From the NCBI RefSeq assembly GCF_932526225.1, contig NC_064036.1, positions 434,001-498,000 on the forward strand: a stretch of 64,000 nucleotides of DNA. The letters are read 5' to 3'. Position 1 is the first letter of the stretch; every line of letters begins with the position of its first letter. Both the position numbers and the translations under genes were made by a program. Shown here in pieces: positions 24,058 through 38,104 of this stretch. The notes under the pieces were generated by a model. It did not search any database, was not told the DNA's origin, and saw nothing but the letters and a program-made list of their open reading frames with translations. The stretch is from Nematostella vectensis. Its lineage: Eukaryota > Cnidaria > Anthozoa > Actiniaria > Edwardsiidae.

Positions 24058-26063
24058 CCAGTTAAGCATTCCATGTATGCTTCCCTGTACAAAATGCACC
24101 CCTTCAAATAGAACATTAAAGTTCACATACTTGTTTACTTCCTCAAACTCTTTGCTTTGTGTTTTTTGTTAACTTCCTAAGAATAAATTGAATACATATA
24201 ATCAATAAATCTAGCAACCTTATTTTGCAAACTCACTTTTTTTTATTATTTTTGCGCAAAACCTATCAGGATTAAGGGGGTCCAGCACAAAGAAAAAAAA
24301 ACGAACTAAAAAAAAAAGCCCATTGGCCTGGGATCGAACCCGGTCTGAAGAACAAAACGGAAACCATACATACGGATTACCCAATCGGTATGGCAGCACA
24401 AGGCTTTTACGGAAGGCTGTAAAGAACCCGAAGGCCCCAAGCACCGATATTTCCGAGCGAATATGCTGTACAACACTCTTGCAAGGTTATCCCAACCCGC
24501 GCATTAATGGGGAGGACAATAACCAGGATCCCAGGCCTGTAATACGGTTACGCCACGCACAGCTCGCCGAGATTGTGGATGACAAAAAATAGAGGTCTAT
24601 TTGGGCGTCTTGGGTCCCTTGGGGACTCGCCATGCGCACGGGCGCATCTCTTTTATTGTGTACATGACATCAAATTAGGGAAGAAAAAAGACGCTGTTTT
24701 GGTATCATGTGAAAATCATAAAATAAATAGAAATAAAGACGTAAGGGGGGGAGAATATTGACATCTTTATATTAGAATATTGACAAAATCAGCAATTTTG
24801 TCTACGCTGACTAAGTAAAGCTGTATTTTACTTTAAAGGGGCAGCAACATAGTACTGCGCATTTCTGGAGTCAGTGATTATTGTAGGCTTTTAAGTGTCA
24901 ACAAACATTTGAACTTTTTAAAAGCTGTGAATACCTTATTAAATAATATGCAATATTATATTGAAAACTATGTTAATTGACAGTTTGTGGTCATTTTTTT
25001 GTTTTGTTTGAAGTCTCCCACATGTACCAAAAGCTCATAAGTCAGTATTAGAATTTCACTGAAGTTCATTGTGTCAGGGCTCTAGAGCTATTGCAAATCT
25101 CTTAACCATGACATTCCCCTTTTAAAGGAAAGTAAAAAAAATCAAAATTGTTGGTGGGGGTCTCTGTTGTGTTTGTTTTCTTTTTAGTTTTGTTCTATTA
25201 TTATTATTATTTTCTTTTTTAGAGGGGGAGGGGAATTCAGCTAAAAATAGCCAAGGGTCAATTCAAGCAACTAGTACAAAAGATGTTTTTTTGCAGTCCT
25301 TTATTCAATATATTCAAGGTTATCATGCAATTCTGTTGTTTGACTGCATATATATATATATTTTTTCTTTCTTTTCATTACAAGTTCTATATGTGTAAGT
25401 GGTGACCATAGCTATGATTACTATTATTTAGAATAATTTTTTACCTACTAACAGAAAACAACTTGACTGCAAAACACTTACTGTAGGGCACTCGATATTA
25501 GGCATTACTTTCATGTGGATGTAAGGTTGAAATGTCAAAACCTTCATTAACCCGTGAACTACGCTTTAGCGTATTACACTTTGTGGTGATCTGATTCTAT
25601 TGTACTTTTTTTGTGTTTTACTAACTATTACCGTTTAACTATCACACTTTGTTTCACGGGTTAATGAAAACCACTCTAATTACTTACAGTAGTTCTTTTT
25701 TAATATTATCATTTACTTGTATAATTTAGATGAGCAATACATATTTCTTTATGGCTTTGTAGAGCTCATCTCGCTCCTCATAAATAACAAACAAAATGAA
25801 GTTTGTTCTTATTTTGGTGCAAAGGAATCTACAGTAGTTTTCTAATCAGATAATTGTTTTTCTTTTAACACTCACCTGTTATTTCAACAGCCTTACTTGA
25901 GTTTGCTTGTGTCAGAAATAGACCTTGCTTAATAAACAAAGACATGTTACAAACTTATTTAATAATAGGTAACAACTGCAATATTGTATGAAGAGAGTGC
26001 CCCTCTCTCCCCCCTGCTATTGTTGAAATTATGCTCAATAAACTTTTACCTCTTCCCTCTCCA
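24058..26063 (+). repeat. Unit 13 (2,006 bp)
   Basis: GC-rich block from 24318, inverted-repeat element 25543-25668. Counterpart of unit 6, including the seven-G run; I saw no difference between the two. Confidence 0.95.
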
Positions 26064-28065
26064 CCAGTTAAGCATTCTATGTATGCTTCCCTGTACAAAA
26101 TGCACCCCTTCAAATAGAACATTAAAGTTCACATACTTGTTTACTTCCTCAAACTCTTTGCTTTGTGTTTTTTGTTAACTTCCTAAGAACAAATTGAATA
26201 CATATAATCAATAAATCTAGCAAGCTTATTTTGCAAACTCACTTTTTTTTATTATTTTTGCGCAAAACCTATCAGGATTAAGGGGGTCCAGCACAAAGAA
26301 AAAAAAACGAACTAAAAAAAAAAAGCCCATTGGCCTGGGATCGAACCCGGTCTGAAGAACAAAACGGAAACCATACATACGGATTACCCAATCGGTATGG
26401 CAGCACAAGGCTTTTACGGAAGGCTGTAAAGAACCCGAAGGCCCCAAGCACCGATATTTCCGAGCGAATATGCTGTACAACACTCTTGCAAGGTTATCCC
26501 AACCCGCGCATTAATGGGGAGGACAATAACCAGGATCCCAGGCCTGTAATACGGTTACGCCACGCACAGCTCGCCGAGATTGTGGATGACAAAAAATAGA
26601 GGTCTATTTGGGCGTCTTGGGTCCCTTGGGGACTCGCCATGCGCACGGGCGCATCTCTTTTATTGTGTACATGACATCAAATTAGCGAAGAAAAAAGACG
26701 CTGTTTTGGTATCATGTGAAAAGCATAAAATAAATAGAAATAAAGACGTAAGGGGGGAGAATATTGACATCTTCATATTAGAATATTGACAAAATCCGCA
26801 ATATTGTCTACGCTGACTAAGTAAAGCTGTATTTTACTTTAAAGGGGCAGCAGCATAGTACTGCGCATGTCTGGAGTCAGTGTTTATTGTAGGCTTTTAA
26901 GTGTCTTCAAACAGTTGAACTTTTTAAAAGCTGTCAATACCTTATTAAATAATATGCAATATTATATTGAAAACTATGTTAATTGACAGTTTGTGGTCAT
27001 TTTTTTTTGTTTTGTTTAAAGTCTCCCACATGTACCAAAAGCTCATAAGTCAGTATTAGAATTTCACTGAAGTTCATTGTGTCAGGGCTCTAGAGCTATT
27101 GCAAATCTCTTAAACATGACACTCCCCTTTTAAAGGAAAGTAAAAAAAATCAAAATTGTTGGTGGGGGTCTCTGCTGTGTTTGTTTTCTTTTTAGTTTTG
27201 TTCTATTATTATTATTATTTTCTTTTTTAGAGGGGGAGGGGAATTCAGCTAAAAATAGCCAAGGGTCAATTCAAGCAACTAGTACAAAAGATGTTTTTTT
27301 GCAGTCCTTTATTCAATATATTCAAGGTTATCATGCAATTCTGTTGTTTGACTGCATATATATATTTTTTCTTTCTTTTCATTACAATTTCTATATGTGT
27401 AAGTGGTGACCATAGCTATGATTACTATTATTTAGAATATCTTTTACCTACTAACAGAAAACAACTTGACTGCAAAACACTTACTGTAGGGCACTCGATA
27501 TTAGGCATTACTTTCATGTGGATGTAAGGTTGAAATGTCAAAACCTTCATTAACCCGTGAACTACGCTTTAGCGTATTACACTTTGTGGTGATCTGATTC
27601 TATTGTACTTTTTTTGTGTTTTACTAACTATTACCGTTTAACTATCACACTTTGTTTCACGGGTTAATGAAAACCACTCTAATTACTTACAGTAGTTCTT
27701 TTTTAATATTATTATTTACTTGTATAATTTAGATGAGCAATACATATTTCTTTATGGCTTTGTAGAGCTCATCTCGTTCCTCATAAATAACAAACAAAAT
27801 GAAGTTTGTTCTTATTTTGGTGCAAAGGAATCTACAGTAGTTTTCTAATCAGATAATTGTTTTTCTTTTAACACTCACCTGTTATTTCAACAGCCTTACT
27901 TGAGTTTGCTTGTGTCAGAAATAGACCTTGCTTAATAAACAAAGACATGTTACAAACTTATTTAATAATAGGTAACAACTGCAATATTGTATGAAGGGAG
28001 TGCCCCTCTCTCCCCCTGCTATTGTTGAAATTATGCTCAATAAACTTTTACCTCTTCCCTCTCCA
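26064..28065 (+). repeat. Unit 14 (2,002 bp)
   Basis: GC-rich block from 26325, inverted-repeat element 27546-27671. Counterpart of unit 7, sharing GTATGAAGGGAG; I saw no difference between the two. Confidence 0.95.
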
Positions 28066-30075
28066 CCAGTTAAGCATTCTATGTATGCTTCCCTGTACAA
28101 AATGCACCCCTTCAAATAGAACATTAAAGTTCACATACTTGTTTACTTCCTCAAACTCTTTGCTTTGTGTTTTTTGTTAACTTCCTAAGAACAAATTGAA
28201 TACATACAATCAATAAATCTAGCAAGGTTATTTTGCAAACTCACTTTTTTTTATTATTTTTTGCGCAAAACCTATCAGGATTAAGGGGGTCCAGCACAAA
28301 GAAAAAAAAACGAACTAAAAAAAAAAAGCCCATTGGCCTGGGATCGAACCCGGTCTGAAGAACAAAACGGAAACCATACATACGGATTACCCAATCGGTA
28401 TGGCAGCACAAGGCTTTTACGGAAGGCTGTAAAGAACCCGAAGGCCCCAAGCACCGATATTTCCGAGCGAATATGCTGTACAACACTCTTGCAAGGTTAT
28501 CCCAACCCGCGCATTAATGGGGAGGACAATAACCAGGATCCCAGGCCTGTAATACGGTTACGCCACGCACAGCTCGCCGAGATTGTGGATGACAAAAAAT
28601 AGAGGTATATTTGGGCGTCTTGGGTCCCTTGGGGACTCGCCATGCGCACGGGCGCATCTCTTTTATTGTGTACATGACATCAATTTAGGGAAGAAAAAAG
28701 ACGCTGTTTTGGTATCATGTGAAAATCATAAAATAAATAGAAATAAAGACGTAAGGGGGGAGAATATTGCCATCTTTATATTAGAATATTGACAAAATCC
28801 GCAATTTTGTCTACGCTGACTAAGTAAAGCTGTATTTTACTTTAAAGGGGCAGCAACATAGTACTGCGCATTTCTTGAGTCAGTGATTATTGTAGGCTTT
28901 TAAGTGTCAACAAACAGTTGAACTTTTTAAAAGCTGTGAATACCTTATTAAATAATATGCAATATTATCTTGAAAACTATGTTAATTGACAGTTTGTGGT
29001 CATTTTTTTTTGTTTTGTTTAAAGTCTCCCACATGTACCAAAAGCTCATAAGTCAGTATTAGAATTTCACTGAAGTTCATTGTGTCAGGGCTCTAGAGCT
29101 ATTGCAAATCTCTTAACCATGACACTTCCCTTTTAAAGGAAAGTAAAAAAAATCAAAATTGTTGGTGGGGGTCTCTGTTGTGTTTGTTTTCTTTTTAGTT
29201 TTGTTCTATTATTATTATTATTTTCTTTTTTAGAGGGGGAGGGGAATTCAGCTAAAAATAGCCTAGGTTTAATTCAAGCAACTAGAACAAAAGATGTTTT
29301 TTTGCAGTCCTTTATTCAATATAATCAAGGTTATCATGCAATTCTGTTGTTTGACTGCATATATATATATTTTTTTTCTTTCTTTTCATTACAAGTTATC
29401 TATGTGTGTAAGTGGTGACCATAGCTATGATTACTATTATTTAGAATATTTTTTTACCTACTAACAGAAAACAACTTGACTGCAAAACACTTACTGTAGG
29501 GCACTCGATATTAGGCATTACTTTCATGTGGATGTAAGGTTGAAATGTCAAAACCTTCATTAACCCGTGAACTACGCTTTAGCGTATTACACTTTGTGGT
29601 GATCTGATTCTATTGTACTTTTTTGTGTTTTACTAACTATTACCGTTTAACTATCACACTTTGTTTCACGGGTTAATGAAAACCACTCTAATTACTTACA
29701 GTAGTTCTTTTTTAATATTATCATTTACTTGTATAATTTAGATGAGCAATACATATTTCTTTATGGCTTTGTAGAGACCATCTCGCTCCTCATAAATAAC
29801 AAACAAAATGAAGTTTGTTCTTATTTTGGTGCAAAGGAATCTACAGTAGTTTTCTAATCAGATAATTGTTTTTCTTTTAACACTCACCTGTTATTTCAAC
29901 AGACTTACTTGAGTTTGCTTGTCTCAGAAATAGACCTTGCTTAATAAACAAAGACATGTTACAAACTTATTTAATAATAGGTAACAACTGCAATATTGTA
30001 TGAAGAGAGTGCCCCTCTCTTCCCTCTGCTATTGTTCAAATTATGCTCAATAAACGTTTACCTCTTCCCTCTCCA
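28066..30075 (+). repeat. Unit 15 (2,010 bp)
   Basis: GC-rich block from 28328, inverted-repeat element 29556-29680. Counterpart of unit 8, with T at 28472, G at 28690 and T at 29264 instead of A. Three of the five differences between the 14 kb copies fall here. Confidence 0.95.
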
Positions 30076-32084
30076 CCAGTTAAGCATTCTATGTATGCTT
30101 CCCTGTACAAAATGCACCCCTTCAAATAGAACATTAAAGTTCACATACTTGTTTACTTCCTCAAACTCTTTGCTTTGTGTTTTTTGTTAACTTCCTAGGA
30201 ACAAATTGAATACATATAATCAATAAATCTAGCAATCTTATTTTGCAAACTCCATTTTTTTTATTATTTTTGCGCAAAACCTATCAGGATTAAGGGGGTC
30301 CAGCACAAAGAAAAAAAAAACGAATTAAAAAAAAAAGCCCATTGGCCTTGGATCGAACCCGGTCTGAAGAACAAAACGGAAACCATACATACGGATTACC
30401 CAATCGGTATGGCAGCACAAGGCTTTTACGGAAGGCTGTAAAGAACCCGAAGGCCCTAAGCACCGATATTTCCGAGCGAATATGCTGTACAACACTCTTG
30501 CAAGGTTATCCCAACCCGCGCATTAATGGGGAGGACAATAACCAGAATCAGAGGCCTGTAATACGGTTGCGCCACGCACAGCTCGCCGAGATTGTGGATG
30601 ACAAAAAATAGAGGTCTATTTGGGCGTCTTGGGTCCCTTGGGGACTCGCCATGCGCACGAGCGCATCTCTTTTATTGTGTACATGACATCAAATTAGCGA
30701 AGAAAAAAGACGCTGTTTTGGTATCATGTGAAAATCATAAAATAAATAGAAATAAATACGTAAGGGGGAAGAATATTGACATCTTCATATTAGAATATTG
30801 ACAAAATCCGCAATTTTGTCTACGCTGACTAAGTAAAGCTGTATTTTACTTTAAAGGGGCAGCAGCATAGTACTGCGCATGTCTGGAGTCAGTGATTATT
30901 GTAGGATTTTAAGTGTCAACAAACATTTGAACTTTTTAAAAGCTGTGAATACCTTATTAAATAATATGCAATATTATATTGAAAACTATGTTAATTGACA
31001 GTTTGTGGTCATTTTTTTTGTTTTGTTTAAAGTCTCCCACATGTACCAAAAGCTCATAAGTCAGTATTAGAATTTCACTGAAGTTCATTGTGTCAGGGCT
31101 CTAGAGCTATTGCAAATCTCTTAACCATGACACTCCCCTTTTATAGGAAAGTAAAAAAAATCAAAATTGTTGGTGGGGGTCTCTGTTGTGTTTGTTTTCT
31201 TTTTAGTTTTGTTCTATTATTATTATTATTTTCTTTTTTAGAGGGGGAGGGGAATTCAGCTAAAAATAGCCAAGGGTCAATTCAAGCAACTAGTACAAAA
31301 GATGTTTTTTTGCATTCCTTTATTCAATATATTCAAGGTTATCATGCAATTCTGTTGTTTGACCCATATATATATATATAGTTTTTTTCTTTCTTTTCAT
31401 TACAATTTCTATATGTGTAAGTGGTGACCATAGCTATGATTACTATTATTTAGAATATTTTTTTACCTACTAACAGAAAACAACTTGACTGCAAAACACT
31501 TACTGTAGGGCACTCGATATTAGGCATTACTTTCATGTGGATGTAAGGGTGAAATGTCAAAACCTTCATTAACCCGTGAACTACGCTTTAGCGTATTACA
31601 CTTTGTGGTGATCTGATTCTATTGTACTTTTTTGTGTTTTACTAACTATTACCGTTTAACTATCACACTTTGTTTCACGGGTTAATGAAAACCACTCTAA
31701 TTACTTACAGTAGTTCTTTTTTAATATTATTATTTACTTGTATAATTTAGATGAGCAATATATATTTCTTTATGGCTTTGTAGAGCTCATCTCGTTCCTC
31801 ATAAATAACAAACAAAATGAAGTTTGTTCTTATTTTGGTGCAAAGGAATCTACAGTAGTTTTCTAATCAGATAATTGTTTTTCTTTTAACACTCACCTGT
31901 TATTTCAACAGCCTTACTTGAGTTTGCTTGTCTCAGAAATAGACCTTGCTTAATAAACAAAGACATGTTACAAACTTATTTAATAATAGGTAACAACTGC
32001 AATATTGTATGAAGAGAGTGCCCCTCTATTCCCTCTGCTATTGTTCCAATTATGCTCAATAAACTTTTACCTCTTCCCTCTCCA
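30076..32084 (+). repeat. Unit 16 (2,009 bp)
   Basis: GC-rich block from 30337, inverted-repeat element 31565-31689. Counterpart of unit 9 with the same unusual GC-block variants. Its right half is the source type for the right half of unit 23 (offset 14,053 bp). Confidence 0.95.
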
Positions 32085-34086
32085 CCAGTTAAGCATTCTA
32101 TGTATGCTTCCCTGTACAAAATGCACCCCTTCAAATAGAACATTAAAGTTCACATACTTGTTTACTTCCTCAAACTCTTTGCTTTGTGTTTTTTGTTAAC
32201 TTCCTAGGAACAAATTGAATACATATAATCAATAAATCTAGCAAGGTTATTTTGCAAACTCACTTTTTTTATTATTTTTGCGCAAAACCTATCAGGATTA
32301 AGGGGGTCCAGCACAAAGAAAAAAAAACGAATTAAAAAAAAAAGCCCATTGGCCTGGGATCGAACCCGGTCTGAAGAACAAAACGGAAACCATACATACG
32401 GATTACCCAATCGGTATGGCAGCACAAGGCTTTTACGGAAGGCTGTAAAGAACCCGAAGGCCCCAAGCACCGATATTTCCGAGCGAATATGCTGTACAAC
32501 ACTCTTGCAAGGTTATCCCAACCCGCGCATTAATGGGGAGGACAATAACCAGGATCCCAGGCCTGTAATACGGTTACGCCACGCACAGCTCGCCGAGATT
32601 GTGGATGACAAAAAATAGAGGTCTATTTGGGCGTCTTGGGTCCCTTGGGGACTCGCCATGCGCACGGGCGCATCTCTTTTATTGTGTACATGACATCAAA
32701 TTAGCGAAGAAAAAAGACGCTGTTTTGGTATCATGTGAAAAGCATAAAATAAATAGAAATAAAGACGTAAGGGGGGAGAATATTGACATCTTCATATTAG
32801 AATATTGACAAAATCCGCAATATTGTCTACGCTGACTAAGTAAAGCTGTATTTTACTTTAAAGGGGCAGCAGCATAGTACTGCGCATGTCTGGAGTCAGT
32901 GTTTATTGTAGGCTTTTAAGTGTCTACAAACAGTTGAACTTTTTAAAAGCTGTCAATACCTTATTAAATAATATGCAATATTATATTGAAAACTATGTTA
33001 ATGGACAGTTTGTGGTCATTTTTTTGTTTTGTTTAAAGTCTCCCACATGTACCAAAAGCTCATAAGTCAGTATTAGAATTTCACTGAAGTTCATTGTGTC
33101 AAGGCTCTAGAGCTATTGCAAATCTCTTAAACATGACACTCCCCCTTTAAAGGAAAGTAAAAAAAAATCAAAATTGTTGGTGGGGGTCTCTGCTGTGTTT
33201 GTTTTCGTTTTAGTTTTGTTCTATTATTATTATTATTTTATTTTTTAGAGGAGGAGGGGAATTCAGCTAAAAATAGCCAAGGGTCAATTCAAGCAACTAG
33301 TACAAAAGATGTTTTTTTGAAGTCCTTTATTCAATATATTCAAGGTTATCATGCAATTCTGTTGTTTGACTGCATATATATATTTTTTCTTTCTTTTCAT
33401 TACAAGTGCTATATGTGTAAGTGGTGACCATAGCTATGATTACTATTATTTAGAATATTTTTTTACCTACTAACAGAAAACAACTTGACTGCAAAACACT
33501 TACTGTAGGGCACTCGATATTATTCATTACTTTCATGTGGATGTAAGGTTGAAATGTCAAAACCTTCATTAACCCGTGAACTACGCTTTAGCGTATTACA
33601 CTTTGTTGTGATCTGATTCTATTGTTCTTTTTGTGTTTTACTAACTATTACCGTTTAACTATCACACTTTGTTTCACGGGTTAATGAAAACCACTCTAAT
33701 TACTTACAGTAATTCTTTTTTAATGTTATTATTTACTTGTATAATTTAGATGAGCAATACATATTTCTTCTTGGCCTTGTAGAGCTCATCTCGTTCCTCA
33801 TAAATAACAAACAAAATGAAGTTTGTTCTTATTTGGTGCAAAGGAATCTACATTAGTTTTCTAATCAGATAATTGTTTTTTTTTTTTTAACACACACTTG
33901 TTATTTCAACAGCTCTTACTTGAGTTTGATTGTCTCAGAAATAGACCTTGCTTAATAAACAAATATATCTTACAAACTTATTTAATAATAGGTAACAACT
34001 GCAATATTGTATGAAGAGAGTGCCCCTCCCTTCCCCCTGCTATTGTTGACATTATGCTCAATAAACTTTTACCTCTTCCCTCTCCA
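32085..34086 (+). repeat. Unit 17 (2,002 bp)
   Basis: GC-rich block from 32344, inverted-repeat element 33565-33688. Counterpart of unit 10, with C at 32790. First unit of the four-unit register that recurs from unit 21. Confidence 0.95.
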
Positions 34087-36094
34087 CCAGTTAAGCATTC
34101 TATTTATGCTTCCCTGTACAAAATGCACCCCTTCAAATAGAACATTAAAGTTCACATACTTGTTTACTTCCTCAAACTCTTTGCTTTGTGTTTTTTGTTA
34201 ACTTCCTAGGAACAAATTGAATTCATATAATCAATAAATCTAGCAAGCTTATTTTGCAAACTCACTTTTTTTTATTATTTTTGCGCAAAACCTATCAGGA
34301 TTAAGGGGGTCCAGCACAAAGAAAAAAAAACGAATTAAAAAAAAAAGCCCATTGGCCTGGGATCGAACCCGGTCTGAAGAACAAAACGGAAACCATACAT
34401 ACGGATTACCCAATCGGTATGGCAGCACAAGGCTTTTACGGAAGGCTGTAAAGAACCCGAAGGCCCCAAGCACCGATATTTCCGAGCGAATATGCTGTAC
34501 AAAACTCTTGCAAGGTTATCCCAACCCGCGCATTAATGGGGAGGACAATAACCAGGATCCCAGGCCTGTAATACGGTTACGCCACGCACAGCTCGCCGAG
34601 ATTGTGGATGACAAAAAATAGAGGTCTATTTGGGCGTCTTGGGTCCCTTGGGGACTCGCCATGCGCACGGGCGCATCTCTTTTATTGTGTACATGACATC
34701 AAATTAGCGAAGAAAAAAGACGCTGTTTTGGTATCATGTGAAAAGCATAAAATAAATAGAAATAAAGACGTAAGGGGGGAGAATATTGACATATTCATAT
34801 TAGAATATTGACAAAATCCGCAATATTGTCTATGCTGACTAAGTAAAGCTGTATTTTACTTTAAAGGGGCAGCAGCATAGTACTGCGCATGTCTGGAGTC
34901 AGTGTTTATTGTAGGCTTTTAAGTGTCTTCAAACAGTTGAACTTTTTAAAAGCTGTCAATACCTTATTAAATAATATGCAATATTATATTGAAAACTATG
35001 TTAATTGACAGTTTGTGGTCATTTTTGTTTGTTTTGTTTAAAGTCTCCCACATGTACCAAAAGCTCATAAGTCAGTATTAGAATTTCACTGAAGTTCATT
35101 GTGTCAGGGCTCTAGAGCTATTGCAAATCTCTTAACCATGACACTCCCCTTTTAAAGGAAAGTAACAAAAAATCAAAATTGTTGGTGGGGGTCTCTGCTG
35201 TGTTTGTTTTCTTTTTAGTTTTGTTCTATTATTATTATTATTTTCTTTTTTAGAGGGGGAGGGGAATTCAGCTAAAAATAGCCAAGGGTCAATTCAAGCA
35301 ACTAGTACAAAAGATGTTTTTTTGCAGTCCTTTATTCAATATATTCTAGGTTATCATGCAATTCTGTTGTTTGACTGCATATATATATATTTTTTTTTCT
35401 TTCTTTTCATTACAAGTTCTATATGTGTAAGTGGTGACCATAGCTATGATTACTATTATTTAGAATATCTTTTTACCTACTAACAGAAAACAACTTGACT
35501 GCAAAACACTTACTGTAGGGCACTCGATATTAGGCATTGCTTTCATGTGGATGTAAGGTTGAAATGTCAAAACCTTCATTAACCCGTGAACTACGCTTTA
35601 GCGTATTACACTTTGTGGTGATCTGATTCTATTGTACTTTTTTGTGTTTTACTAACTATTACCGTTTAACTATCACACTTTGTTTCACGGGTTAATGAAA
35701 ACCACTCTAATTACTTACAGTAGTTCGTTTTTAATATTATTATTTACTTGTATAATTTAGATGAGCAATACATATTTCTTTATGGCTTTGTAGAGCTCAT
35801 CTCGTTCCTCATAAATAACAAACAAAATGAAGTTTGTTCTTATTTTGGTGCAAAGGAATCTACAGTAGTTTTCTAATCAGATAATTGTTTTTCTTTTAAC
35901 ACTCACCTGTTATTTCAACAGCCTTACTTGAGTTTGCTTGTCTCAGAAATAGACCTTGCTTAATAAACAAAGACATGTTACAAACTTATTTAATAATAGG
36001 TAACAACTGCAATATTGTATGAAGAGAGTGCCCCTCTCTTCCCTCTGCTATTGTTCAAATTATGCTCAATAAACTTTTACCTCTCCCCTCTCCA
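34087..36094 (+). repeat. Unit 18 (2,008 bp), right edge of the 14 kb block
   Basis: GC-rich block from 34347, inverted-repeat element 35575-35699. Follows unit 11 up to about 35,345, then changes to the unit 19 type (TTCTAGG, longer T run after the TA tract, GGCATTGC). GTTCGTTTTT at about 35,727 is private. Confidence 0.95.
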
Positions 36095-38104
36095 CCAGTT
36101 AAGCATTCTATGTATGCTTCCCTGTACAAAATGCACCCCTTCAAATAGAACATTAAAGTTCACATACTTGTTTACTTCCTCAAACTCTTTGCTTTGTGTT
36201 TTTTGTTAACTTCCTAGGAACAAATTGAATACATATAATCAATAAATCTAGCAAGGTTATTTTGCAAACTCACTTTTTTTATTATTTTTGCGCAAAACCT
36301 ATCAGGATTAAGGGGGTCCAGCACAAAGAAAACAAAACGAATTAAAAGAAAAAGCCCATTGGCCTGGGATCGAACCCGGTCTGAAGAACAAAACGGAAAC
36401 AATACATACGGATTACCCAATCGGTATGGCAGCACAAGGCTTTTACGTAAGGCTGTAAAGAACCCGAAGGCCCCAAGCACCGATATTTCCGAGCGAATAT
36501 GCTGTACAACACTCTTGCAAGGTTATCCCAACCCGCGCATTAATGGGGAGGACAATAACCAGGATCCCAGGCCTGTAATACGGTTATGCCACGCACAGCT
36601 CGCCGAGATTGTGGATGACAAAAAATAGAGGTCTATTTGGGCGTCTTGGGTCCCTTGGGGACTCGCCATGCGCACGGGCGCATCTCTTTTATTGTGAACA
36701 TGACATCAAATTAGCGAAGAAAAAAGACGCTGTTTTGGTATCATGTGAAAAGCATAAAATAAATAGAAATAAAGACGTAAGGGGGGGGAATATTGACATA
36801 TTCATATTAGAATATTGACAAAATCCGCAATATTGTCTATGCTGACTAAGTAAAGCTGTATTTTACTTTACAGGGGCAGCAGCATAGTACTGCGCATGTC
36901 TGGAGTCAGTGTTTATTGTAGGCTTTTAAGTGTCTTCAAACAGTTGAACTTTTTAAAAGCTGTCAATACCTTATTAAATAATATGCAATATTATATTGAA
37001 AACTATGTTAATTGACAGTTTGTGGTCATTTTTGTTTGTTTTGTTTAAAGTCTCCCACATGTACCAAAAGCTCATAAGTTAGTATTAGAATTTCACTGAA
37101 GTTCATTGTGTCAGGGCTCTAGAGCTATTGCAAATCTCTTAACCATGACACTCCCCTTTTAAAGGAAAGTAACAAAAAATCAAAATTGTTGGTGGGGGTC
37201 TCTGCTGTGTTTGTTTTCTTTTTAGTTTTGTTCTATTATTATTATTATTTTCTTTTTTAGAGGGGGAGGGGAATTCAGCTAAAAATAGCCAAGGGTCAAT
37301 TCAAGCAACTAGTACAAAAGATGTTTTTTTGCAGTCCTTTATTCAATATATTCTAGGTTATCATGCAATTCTGTTGTTTGACTGCATATATATATATATT
37401 TTTTTTTTCTTTCTTTTCATTACAAGTTCTATATGTGTAAGTGGTGACCATAGCTATGATTACTATTATTTAGAATATCTTTTTACCTACTAACAGAAAA
37501 CAACTTGACTGCAAAACACTTACTGTAGGGCACTCGATATTAGGCATTGCTTTCATGTGGATGTAAGGTTGAAATGTCAAAACCTTCATTAACCCGTGAA
37601 CTACGCTTTAGCGTATTACACTTTGTGGTGATCTGATTCTATTGTACTTTTTTGTGTTTTACTAACTATTACCGTTTAACTATCACACTTTGTTTCACGG
37701 GTTAATGAAAACCACTCTAATTACTTACAGTAGTTCTTTTTTAATATTATTATTTACTTGTATAATTTAGATGAGCAATACATATTTCTTTATGGCTTTG
37801 TAGAGCTCATCTCGTTCCTCATAAATAACAAACAAAATGAAGTTTGTTCTTATTTTGGTGCAAAGGAATCTACAGTAGTTTTCTAATCAGATAATTGTTT
37901 TTCTTTTAACACTCACCTGTTATTTCAACAGCCTTACTTGAGTTTGCTTGTCTCAGAAATAGACCTTGCTTAATAAACAAAGACATGTTACAAACTTATT
38001 TAATAATAGGTAACAACTGCAATATTGTATGAAGAGAGTGCCCCTCTCTTCCCTCTGCTATTGTTCAAATTATGCTCAATAAACTTTTACCTCTCCCCTC
38101 TCCA
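36095..38104 (+). repeat. Unit 19 (2,010 bp)
   Basis: GC-rich block from 36354, inverted-repeat element 37585-37709. The A runs before the GC block are interrupted (AAAACAAAACG, TTAAAAGAAAAAG). GGAAACAATACA, TTACGTAAGG, GGTTATGCC and ATTGTGAACATG mark the subtype shared with units 20, 23 (left) and 27. Confidence 0.95.

Larger units (their letters stand above)
21136..35174 (+). repeat. Seven-unit higher-order repeat, copy B
   Basis: This is the second copy of the 14,039 bp block, directly adjoining copy A. Matching to copy A continues to about 35,345, where TTCTAGG replaces TTCAAGG and the sequence becomes the unit 19/20 type. Unit lengths equal those of copy A, so there is no net insertion or deletion in 14 kb. 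Unequal exchange between unit 4 and unit 11 on two sister or homologous arrays would produce this arrangement. An assembly duplication would look the same, although the few scattered substitutions argue for two real copies. Confidence 0.93.
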
